In this document: piece by piece, positions 8,917 through 15,876 of the stretch
Position numbering within the stretch: position 1 is the first letter of the stretch
Layout of the letters: each line of letters opens with the position of its first letter
NCBI RefSeq assembly: GCF_030347965.1
Contig: NZ_JAQIBD010000001.1
Location: 124,001 to 188,000, forward strand
Source of the DNA: Sulfurovum zhangzhouensis
Lineage (GTDB): Bacteria > Campylobacterota > Campylobacteria > Campylobacterales > Sulfurovaceae
Length of the DNA stretch: 64,000 nt
Reading direction: 5' to 3'
Position numbers and translations under genes: made by a program
Notes under the pieces: generated by a model
Told to the model about the DNA's origin: nothing
What the model saw: the letters and a program-made list of their open reading frames with translations, nothing else
Database searches by the model: none

Positions 8917-9393
8917 ATGATTATAGACCATCTATCAAATCATCATCTTTATCCCCTCGGTAGTGCATGGAACAAGGCATTTGAATTTCTGGCTTCACTG
9001 ACATCAGAAACGGAGGAAGGGAAATATGCCATAGAAGGGGAGGATATCTTTGCGATCGTGATGAGTTATACGACCACGATTCCAGAGAATTCGCTACTTG
9101 AATCACACCAGAACTATGTTGATATACAAACCGTATTGGATGGAGCAGAACGGTTTGAATGTGCCCATATCAATGATCTTAGCATTACAGTCCCCTATGA
9201 CTCAACAAAAGATCTCATTTTATACGAACATACTACACCGAGACCATTCAGCGCAGATATCACTCCGGGTACCTTTATCATGCTTTATCCGCACGATGCA
9301 CATATGGCGGCACTCATGATATACGATGCTCCGAAAGAGATTAAAAAAGTGGTTGTGAAAATAAAAACAGAACTTCTGAATTTGAAAGTATAG
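8917..9393 (+). CDS. YhcH/YjgK/YiaL family protein
   Basis: A 158-residue cupin-like protein of the YhcH/YjgK/YiaL (DUF386) family. Metal-ligand type residues are visible in ESHQNYVDIQ (Glu, His and Asp around residues 62-71) and in PHDAHMAAL near residue 127. Relatives are linked to sialic acid and other sugar metabolism and to biofilm formation, but their reaction is unsettled. It follows the TcdA-like gene by 10 bases and is probably the last gene of the surE operon. Confidence 0.82.
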   Translation: MIIDHLSNHHLYPLGSAWNKAFEFLASLTSETEEGKYAIEGEDIFAIVMSYTTTIPENSLLESHQNYVDIQTVLDGAERFECAHINDLSITVPYDSTKDLILYEHTTPRPFSADITPGTFIMLYPHDAHMAALMIYDAPKEIKKVVVKIKTELLNLKV

Positions 9394-9441
9394 AAAGAAT
9401 AATTCATCTCTTCCCTCAATATAGAGAAAAGAGACTTCTAA

Positions 9442-9888
9442 TTAGACGGCAGTATTGCCGCAATATCCACATTTTTTTGCAGCAATCGGGATATCCATCG
9501 CACACTCACTACACACTTTTGTGGTTGGTGCTGCAGGTGCTTTTTCTTCTTCTTCGCGAAGCTTATTGTACCCTTTAACTAACATAAACATTACCGTACC
9601 GAGGATCAAAAACGAGATCGTATCGTTGATAAATATTCCAAATTTAATCGCAGGAGCACCCGCTTTGTCAAGAGCTTCCAGTGTTGCATACTCTTTTCCA
9701 TCCAACGCGATAAAAAGCTGAGAGAAATCCACTCTTCCCATCAATAGACCTATTGGAGGCATGATCACGTTTGTTACAAGAGATTTAACAAGTGTTGCAA
9801 ATGCCGCACCAAAGATAAAGCCCACTGCCATATCAACCATGTTTCCTTTGATCAAAAACTTTTTAAACTCTTCTAAAATACCTTTCAC
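9442..9888 (-). CDS. mscL: Large-conductance mechanosensitive channel with C-terminal zinc ribbon
   Basis: A 148-residue MscL. The first transmembrane helix has the typical FLIKGNMVDMAVGFIFGAAF start with the gate region GAAFATLVKSLV. A periplasmic loop follows, then the second helix FLILGTVMFMLVKGYNKL and the charged cytoplasmic helix. Beyond the usual end, an extra tail after APAAPTT carries two CxxC pairs (CSEC and CGYC, about residues 128-145), a zinc-ribbon signature. The channel releases osmolytes on hypo-osmotic shock. Its start overlaps the stop of the small downstream-named ORF at 9888. Confidence 0.92.
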   Translation of the reverse strand: MKGILEEFKKFLIKGNMVDMAVGFIFGAAFATLVKSLVTNVIMPPIGLLMGRVDFSQLFIALDGKEYATLEALDKAGAPAIKFGIFINDTISFLILGTVMFMLVKGYNKLREEEEKAPAAPTTKVCSECAMDIPIAAKKCGYCGNTAV

Positions 9889-10103
9889 TACTGCTCCTCA
9901 GATTCTTTTGATTCCAGCTTAAAACGACAGTCACCCAATGTAATCGTTTTTCCTTTTTTTACCTCTGCTAGGATATATTGCCATGTTGCTTCCACATCGG
10001 TTTCTGGCATCTCTTTCTCGATGATATTCATTGCTTCGTGCTTAGAGGTCTTTGCCCATTTCTTTTCGTAAGTATATTGAGTAAGTATCTCCACTATATC
10101 CAC
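9888..10103 (-). CDS. Small hypothetical protein upstream of mscL
   Basis: A 71-residue soluble protein I do not recognise. It begins MDIVEILTQYTYEKK, has a probable helix-rich N-terminal half and a short C-terminal strand segment KTITLGDCRFKLES, and contains one cysteine. It overlaps the 64-residue gene before it by 10 bases and touches mscL after it, so the three are probably co-translated. A link to osmotic stress is suggested only by this position. Confidence 0.65.
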   Translation of the reverse strand: MDIVEILTQYTYEKKWAKTSKHEAMNIIEKEMPETDVEATWQYILAEVKKGKTITLGDCRFKLESKESEEQ

Positions 10104-10288
10104 CCTAGTTCAGCAAAGATCGGCTCCATTTCTATCCACCAGTTCTGAAATCGTACTGAGATATCAGTGATCGCTTCATCTTCTTCTCTCCACTCTTCCA
10201 ATTTTTCCAAGATAAGCGGTTTATCCTCTTCAGATACTTTTTCTGATTTTTGTACGTGCTGTATCACTTCTTCAATTTTTTCTTTCAT
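10094..10288 (-). CDS. Small acidic helical protein
   Basis: A 64-residue, strongly charged protein (many Glu and Lys) with heptad-like helical character up to about residue 40, then an aromatic end FQNWWIEMEPIFAELGWI. It is vaguely like DUF4404-type short proteins, but this is not secure. It has an AGGAGTG ribosome binding site upstream and is the first gene of a three-gene set ending in mscL. Confidence 0.62.
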   Translation of the reverse strand: MKEKIEEVIQHVQKSEKVSEEDKPLILEKLEEWREEDEAITDISVRFQNWWIEMEPIFAELGWI

Positions 10289-10401
10289 CGTACTTCACTC
10301 CTTAATGTTTTAAACTATTGTAGTTGATTCTGCATTAAATTGTCAATAAAGTTTTATCTGTAATACTGTATTGTTATGTCCAAAGGAGACAATTATTTAT
10401 C

Positions 10402-11577
10402 ATGTACCGAGAAACATTACTTAGTTTTATCAGAAAAGAATCATCAGCAGGTATTATCCTCATCTTTACAACTATAGCAGCCCTTCTACTTCAAAATGGA
10501 CCATTGTCCGGCTACTATACAGGCTTCTTACATACCCATGTCGAGATACGTTTTGGAGATCTTCAAATAGCCAAACCTCTATTATTGTGGGTAAATGACG
10601 GCTTGATGGCCATTTTCTTCTTCATGATAGGCCTTGAAGTCAAAAGGGAAGTCATGGAAGGACATCTCTCTTCCATAAGACAGGTAACTCTACCGGCAAT
10701 TGCAGCTGTCGGGGGAATGATTGCTCCTGCCCTGGTCTTTCTTCTATTCAACTCGGGCAATGAATTTGCCATGAACGGCTGGGCGATACCTACAGCTACC
10801 GATATTGCATTTGCCTTGGGAATCCTTTCTTTACTCGGACCGCGTATACCTGTCTCACTGAAGATATTTCTCATGGCTCTGGCGATCATCGATGACCTTG
10901 GGGCCATTATCATTATCGCACTATTTTATACTACTGATCTTTCAACAATATCGATCATCATAGCAAGTATCGCCTTGGCAACATTGTTTGCATTCAACCG
11001 CTTAAACGTTGCAAAGCAATCACTTTATATCGTTGTAGGTATCGTTTTATGGGTATCCGTACTGAAATCAGGGGTACATGCGACATTGGCCGGTGTTGCA
11101 CTGGCATTTATGATTCCGCTTGAATCAAAAAATGAAAATGGACAAACCTTTTCAATGCTCAAAAAGATGGAACATGGTCTTCACTACTGGGTAGCATTTT
11201 TTATCCTTCCTCTTTTTGCTTTTGTCAATGCCGGAGTAGACCTTAGAGGTATTTCACCTGAGCAGATCGCAGGACCTGTGCCGTTAGGTATCATGCTTGG
11301 ACTTTTCATAGGAAAACAACTGGGTGTCTTTGGCTTCTCCTGGATAGCGATCAAATTGGGACTTGCTTCCCGTCCAACCGGAGCAACATGGAAACAGCTT
11401 TATGGGGTAGCTATCCTTACCGGAATAGGATTTACAATGAGTCTATTTGTTGATACCTTGGCATATAACGATACTGATCTCTATCGCTATGCGGATAAAC
11501 TGGCTATCTTGCTCGGCTCTTTCCTCTCAGGCGTAGTCGGCTATCTTTTGTTAAGATCAAAGTTCAGCAGGAGATAA
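10402..11577 (+). CDS. nhaA: Na+/H+ antiporter NhaA
   Basis: A 391-residue NhaA, the usual length, exporting Na+ in exchange for protons across the inner membrane. The paired transport aspartates are in LAIIDDLGAI (about residues 158-167). The conserved ALGILSLLGPRIP and GIGFTMSLFVDTLAY segments are present, and about twelve hydrophobic helices can be read. AAGGAG lies 13 bases upstream of the ATG, a longer spacing than usual. It is divergent from the small mscL operon, so the pair may share an osmotic or ionic context. Confidence 0.96.
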   Translation: MYRETLLSFIRKESSAGIILIFTTIAALLLQNGPLSGYYTGFLHTHVEIRFGDLQIAKPLLLWVNDGLMAIFFFMIGLEVKREVMEGHLSSIRQVTLPAIAAVGGMIAPALVFLLFNSGNEFAMNGWAIPTATDIAFALGILSLLGPRIPVSLKIFLMALAIIDDLGAIIIIALFYTTDLSTISIIIASIALATLFAFNRLNVAKQSLYIVVGIVLWVSVLKSGVHATLAGVALAFMIPLESKNENGQTFSMLKKMEHGLHYWVAFFILPLFAFVNAGVDLRGISPEQIAGPVPLGIMLGLFIGKQLGVFGFSWIAIKLGLASRPTGATWKQLYGVAILTGIGFTMSLFVDTLAYNDTDLYRYADKLAILLGSFLSGVVGYLLLRSKFSRR

Positions 11578-11633
11578 TCCTCTTCTTCCCTCTCTTATGG
11601 GGGATACCCAATAAATCAAAAGCACCATTACGC

Positions 11634-11639
11634 TATAAT
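11634..11639 (+). promoter_or_regulatory. -10 element upstream of valS
   Basis: A perfect TATAAT 33 bases before the chosen valS start, in an otherwise AT-rich gap. No good -35 hexamer is visible, which is normal for Campylobacterota housekeeping promoters. Confidence 0.5.
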
Positions 11640-11671
11640 CGCGACAATATTATTTTATGATGGACAAAACA

Positions 11672-14302
11672 ATGAGTGAAACTACCAAAAAAGGCTACGA
11701 TCCTAAAGCCACTGAAGACAAATACTACAAGATCTGGGAAGAGCGCGGTTACTTTGAAATTGACGGTAACAAAGCGATCCAGGAGGAAGGTAAGAACTTT
11801 GCGATCATGATGCCTCCGCCAAATGTTACTGGAAGTCTGCACATCGGTCATGCATTGACATTTACGCTTCAGGATATCATCACTCGTTACAAGAGAATGG
11901 ACGGGTTTAAGACACTCTGGCAACCGGGTACGGACCATGCCGGTATCGCTACACAAAATGTTGTAGAGAAGCAACTCCTTGCAGAAGGTACGACAAAAGA
12001 AGCACTCGGGAGAGAAGCATTCCTTGAGAGAGTATGGAAGTGGAAAGAGTACTCAGGCGGTACCATCGTTCACCAGATGAGAAAGCTTGGTGTATCTCCT
12101 GCTTGGAGCCGTGAAAGATTCACAATGGATGAAGGGCTTAAAGAAGCGGTTAAAGAGGCATTTGTCCACCTCTATAACGAAGGAATGATCGTACAGAACA
12201 ACTATATGGTCAACTGGTGTACACATGATGGCGCGCTCTCAGATATCGAAGTTGAACACGACGAAGTAAACGGTAAGTTCTACCATATGAACTACCATTT
12301 TGCAGATGGCAGCGGTCATGTAACGGTAGCTACGACAAGACCTGAGACATACTTCGGGGATACAGCGATCATGGTTCACCCTGATGATGAACGTTACAAA
12401 GACATCATCGGTAAAGAAGTGATCATCCCTCTTACAGATAGAAAGATCAAGATCATTGCTGACGCACACGTTGATATGGAGTTTGGAACAGGTATCGTAA
12501 AGGTTACTCCGGCACACGACCAGAACGACTACGAAGTAGGAAAGCGTCACGACCTTGAATTCATCACTGTTTTTGATGAAAAAGGTATTTTGAACGACTA
12601 CTGTGGCGAGTTTGCAGGTATGGAGAGACTTGAAGCTAGAAAGCCGATAGTTGAAAAACTTGAAAAAGAAGGTTATATCGTTAAGATAGAAGACCATGTG
12701 CATCAAGTCGGTCACTGCTACAGATGTAAGAACATCGTTGAACCGTATATCTCAAAACAGTGGTTTGTCAGAAGTGAAGTAGCAAAGAACTCTATAGAGA
12801 AGACTTATGCAGGTGAAGCACAGTTCCACCCTCAACACTGGCTTAACTCTTACAGAGCTTGGATGGATGAACTAAGAGACTGGTGTATCTCCAGACAACT
12901 TTGGTGGGGGCACAGAATCCCGGTATTCTACTGTGATGATTGTGATTACCAGTGGGCTGATAAACATGACAATCCTGAAGCGTGTCCTCACTGTGCAAGC
13001 AAAAATATCCATCAAGACCCGGATGTACTTGATACATGGTTCTCTTCTGCACTTTGGGCATTCTCTCCGCTTGGATGGGGTAATAATGGTCAGATGACAG
13101 TCACCTATACGGATACAGACCTTGCTGACTTCTATCCTAACTCATTGCTTATCACAGGATTTGACATTATGTTCTTCTGGGTTGCACGTATGATGATGAT
13201 GGGTGAACACTTTATGGGTGAACTTCCTTTCAAAGACATCTATATGCATGCACTTGTAAGAGATGAGCACGGTGCGAAAATGAGTAAATCAAAAGGGAAC
13301 GTGATCGACCCGCTTGACATGGTTGAAGAACACAGTGCGGATATCATCAGGTTTACACTGGCATTCCTTGCAGTTCAAGGTAGAGATATCAAGCTTGGTG
13401 CAAAAAACCTAGAGCAGTTTAGAAACTTCACGAACAAACTCTACAATGCAACAAACTTCTTGCAGATGAACGTGGATACCTTTGCTGATCTTAAAGATAT
13501 CGAAGTGAAAACACCGCTTGGTAAATACATGCAGAGCCGTCTGGCAAAAGCAGTTGAAGAGGTACGAGAAACGCTTGAGACTTATAAGTTCAACGAAGCA
13601 GCAAGCAACCTGTATAGATTTGTATGGAATGAGTTCTGTGACTGGGGAATCGAATACTCTAAGGCTGATAAGAATTCTATCGCTGAACTCGGTGCGATCT
13701 TCAAAGAGACACTGAAAATGGTTTCTCCGTTTATGCCGTTCATCTCTGAGCACCTCTACCACAAGCTTTCAGGTACTGAACTTGAAACAGGTGAGTCTGT
13801 GATGGTAATGAACTTCCCTAAAGCAGTCACTGTAGATGAAGATGCTGAAGCAATGTTCGCGATCATTGAAGAGGCGATCACTGCGATAAGAAGAGCGAAA
13901 GTTATCATCGATATGGGTAACTCCAAGATCGCTAAAGCCTATGTAAAACTAGGCAAAGAGATCGATACAGCAGCAGCTAAACCATTTATCGAAAAACTTG
14001 CAAAAGTTGAAGAGATCGAGTTTGTAGATGCAAAAGTAGAAAACTCTGTGACAGATGTGTCAGACAATCTTGAAGTCTACATCCCGACCGATGAAATCGA
14101 CCTAAGTGCGATCATCGGTAAACTGAGCAAACAAAAAGAGAAGCTTGAAAAAGAGATCAACAAACTTAGCGGTATGCTAAACAACGAAAAGTTTGTTGCC
14201 AATGCACCTGAAAATGTCATCGCAGAGAACAGACAAGCACTGGAAGATGCGCAGTCAAAAATGGAAAAAGTTGCAGCAGAGCTTGCAGGATTTGGTCAAT
14301 AA
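11672..14302 (+). CDS. valS: Valyl-tRNA synthetase
   Basis: A full-length class I valyl-tRNA synthetase of about 876 residues. Seen in order: the HIGH-type motif NVTGSLHIGHAL, the editing domain with TTRPETYFGDTA, a zinc-binding pair set (YCDDCDYQW and CPHC near residues 425-445), the KMSKS loop in GAKMSKSKGN, the anticodon-binding domain, and a C-terminal coiled-coil arm. Three ATGs (11657, 11660, 11672) are possible. None has a strong ribosome binding site; 11672 is chosen because the protein then starts MSETTKKGYDP, close to the conserved part. A clear terminator follows. Confidence 0.96.
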   Translation: MSETTKKGYDPKATEDKYYKIWEERGYFEIDGNKAIQEEGKNFAIMMPPPNVTGSLHIGHALTFTLQDIITRYKRMDGFKTLWQPGTDHAGIATQNVVEKQLLAEGTTKEALGREAFLERVWKWKEYSGGTIVHQMRKLGVSPAWSRERFTMDEGLKEAVKEAFVHLYNEGMIVQNNYMVNWCTHDGALSDIEVEHDEVNGKFYHMNYHFADGSGHVTVATTRPETYFGDTAIMVHPDDERYKDIIGKEVIIPLTDRKIKIIADAHVDMEFGTGIVKVTPAHDQNDYEVGKRHDLEFITVFDEKGILNDYCGEFAGMERLEARKPIVEKLEKEGYIVKIEDHVHQVGHCYRCKNIVEPYISKQWFVRSEVAKNSIEKTYAGEAQFHPQHWLNSYRAWMDELRDWCISRQLWWGHRIPVFYCDDCDYQWADKHDNPEACPHCASKNIHQDPDVLDTWFSSALWAFSPLGWGNNGQMTVTYTDTDLADFYPNSLLITGFDIMFFWVARMMMMGEHFMGELPFKDIYMHALVRDEHGAKMSKSKGNVIDPLDMVEEHSADIIRFTLAFLAVQGRDIKLGAKNLEQFRNFTNKLYNATNFLQMNVDTFADLKDIEVKTPLGKYMQSRLAKAVEEVRETLETYKFNEAASNLYRFVWNEFCDWGIEYSKADKNSIAELGAIFKETLKMVSPFMPFISEHLYHKLSGTELETGESVMVMNFPKAVTVDEDAEAMFAIIEEAITAIRRAKVIIDMGNSKIAKAYVKLGKEIDTAAAKPFIEKLAKVEEIEFVDAKVENSVTDVSDNLEVYIPTDEIDLSAIIGKLSKQKEKLEKEINKLSGMLNNEKFVANAPENVIAENRQALEDAQSKMEKVAAELAGFGQ

Positions 14303-14322
14303 TCCAAAACCCTTCGCACTTC

Positions 14323-14347
14323 CATCCTTCTATGAGATAGAAGGATG
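14323..14347 (+). terminator. Terminator after valS
   Basis: Perfect 11-base stem CATCCTTCTAT / ATAGAAGGATG with a GAG loop, starting 21 bases after the valS stop and followed by ATGCTTTT. It fits a Rho-independent terminator. Confidence 0.8.
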
Positions 14348-14464
14348 ATGCTTTTCTGCCTACTTATGTACATAAATCGAAAATAAACCGCAAATAAATT
14401 TTAATTTCAACTTTTCAAAGTATAGTAAAAGCAATCAATTAAAAAGTCTACACAGGAATGAACA

Positions 14465-15049
14465 ATGACCCAAAAAGCTCAAGAAGCCTATAACCATCTT
14501 GTCAATAAAGAATATGACAAAGCCTTTGTACTCTATAGTGAGTTGGCAGCACAAAATGATCCTGTTGCACATTATTATCTCGGTTATCTCTATTTTAGAG
14601 GGTTTGGCGTAACGCAAGATAGCCAAAAGGCCTTTGCTCACTACCTTGAAGCAGCGACAAGAGAAGTTCCTCTGGCTCAATTTGATGTAGCACTGATGCT
14701 TGAAAACGGCGAGGGGTGTGATCAGAACTTCTCAGAAGCAGCCTTCTGGTACGAAGAAGCAGCAAAACGTGGAAATGTAGAAGCCTTTAACAACCTTGCC
14801 GCGATGTTTAAAGAAGGTCGCGGTGTACATCAAGACTACCAAAAAGCATTCATCCTCTTTAAAAAAGCAGCCATAGCAGGCAACGCTTCTGCACAGTTCA
14901 ACCTTGGTGCTCTTTATGACCTGGGCCTTGGATGTGAAGAGGACAAAGAAAAAGCGATCGAGTGGTGTCGTAAAGCAGCTTATCAGGGACACCAGAAAGC
15001 AAAAGATATCATCATGAGAATGCAAAACGAAGGAAAGATCGTTTTCTAA
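14465..15049 (+). CDS. Sel1-repeat (TPR-like) protein
   Basis: A 194-residue protein made of about four to five Sel1-like helical repeats of 36 residues, recognisable by LGYLYFRGFGV, ALMLENGEGC, LAAMFKEGRGV and LGALYDLGLGC, each followed by a helix with A.A....A. No signal peptide is evident, so it is probably cytoplasmic, unlike the secreted HcpA-type Sel1 proteins of Helicobacter. Such proteins are protein-protein adaptors; the partner is unknown. It stands alone between two terminators. Confidence 0.82.
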   Translation: MTQKAQEAYNHLVNKEYDKAFVLYSELAAQNDPVAHYYLGYLYFRGFGVTQDSQKAFAHYLEAATREVPLAQFDVALMLENGEGCDQNFSEAAFWYEEAAKRGNVEAFNNLAAMFKEGRGVHQDYQKAFILFKKAAIAGNASAQFNLGALYDLGLGCEEDKEKAIEWCRKAAYQGHQKAKDIIMRMQNEGKIVF

Positions 15050-15067
15050 TATTTACTCTTATGTAAG

Positions 15068-15090
15068 GAGAAGAAATTCCCTTTCTTCTC
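15068..15090 (+). terminator. Terminator after the Sel1-repeat gene
   Basis: Perfect 9-base stem GAGAAGAAA / TTTCTTCTC with loop TTCCC, 19 bases after the stop codon and followed by TTGTATGATTT. The stem is A/T-rich but well formed. Confidence 0.65.
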
Positions 15091-15231
15091 TTGTATGATT
15101 TAAAACGATATCCCCTTATATAATACATTATAAGGTTTTCAATAAGATATCAAATGAAGTCAGTTAAAAGGTGCAGTAACCCAGGTTTCATAGATACTTT
15201 TTCGCTAGGTCAACAATGTAGTTATATATTT

Positions 15232-15264
15232 AAAATAAAGGGAGTCTTAGACTCCCTTTATTTT
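15232..15264 (-). terminator. Terminator of the small heat shock gene
   Basis: Perfect 15-base stem with arms AAAATAAAGGGAGTC and GACTCCCTTTATTTT and a 3-base loop. The hsp20 stop codon lies inside the right arm. On the minus strand the stem ends in TTTATTTTAAAT, fitting a Rho-independent terminator. The symmetric A/T ends could also stop plus-strand transcripts. Confidence 0.85.
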
Positions 15265-15692
15265 ACTTTAATCTGTTTAGTCTCTTTATTTACTTTTTTA
15301 AGCTTAGGGATGACGACTTCAAGTACACCGTCTTTTGAATTGGCTTCAATATTTTCTACATCTGTATTGTCCGGTAGAGTGAAACTTCTCTGAAACTTGC
15401 CATAAGAACTTTCCATTTTGTAATAGTCTTTCTCTTTGACCTCTTTTTTAGTCTTTCTTTCACCTGAGATAGTCAAAACATTATCTTTTATGTCTACGTT
15501 AATATCATCTTTCTTCACTCCGGGAAGGTCTACTTCTACATGATAAGCATATTCACCTTCTCTTGTATTTACAGAAGGTGTGAAACCAGAAACATTTGCG
15601 ATATCACCATGTTCCGGAAACTTAAAAGCACTTTCCATTCTTTTTTCAAGATCTCTAAACTCTTTCATAGGGTCAAATTTTGTCAATAACAT
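15258..15692 (-). CDS. Small heat shock protein, Hsp20/alpha-crystallin family
   Basis: A 144-residue ATP-independent holdase chaperone. The alpha-crystallin domain spans about residues 42-130, with YHVEVDLPGVKKDDI, ISGERKT and RSFTLPDNTD, ending with GVLEVVIPKL. The variable N-terminal part has the EFRDLEKRMESAF helix. The ATG at 15692 sits 5 bases after AGGAG; the GTG two codons upstream overlaps that site. It is a single-gene unit with its own promoter and terminator. Confidence 0.92.
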   Translation of the reverse strand: MLLTKFDPMKEFRDLEKRMESAFKFPEHGDIANVSGFTPSVNTREGEYAYHVEVDLPGVKKDDINVDIKDNVLTISGERKTKKEVKEKDYYKMESSYGKFQRSFTLPDNTDVENIEANSKDGVLEVVIPKLKKVNKETKQIKVK

Positions 15693-15721
15693 TTTCACTC
15701 CTTTAAAGTAGAATTTATACT

Positions 15722-15751
15722 ATTATATTACTTTTAGTAAACTATTGTCAA
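15722..15751 (-). promoter_or_regulatory. Sigma-70-type promoter of the small heat shock gene
   Basis: Reading the minus strand, TTGACA (15751-15746) and TATAAT (15727-15722) are separated by 18 bases, about 30 bases before the start codon. Both hexamers are perfect. No CIRCE-type repeat is seen beside it. Confidence 0.75.
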
Positions 15752-15835
15752 TTATATTGAATGCTTCAAAATACAAGTCCTATATGAACTAAAATAGTTA
15801 TAATCAATCTATTATTATAAATAATATGGTGAATC

Positions 15836-15844
15836 TGATATAAT
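15836..15844 (+). promoter_or_regulatory. Extended -10 promoter of the hydrogenase operon
   Basis: TGATATAAT is an extended -10 element (TG, one base, TATAAT) 33 bases before the hydrogenase fusion gene. No convincing -35 element is seen. Confidence 0.5.
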
Positions 15845-15876
15845 CTATCAAGAATACGGTAAATGGAGTATCTAGC

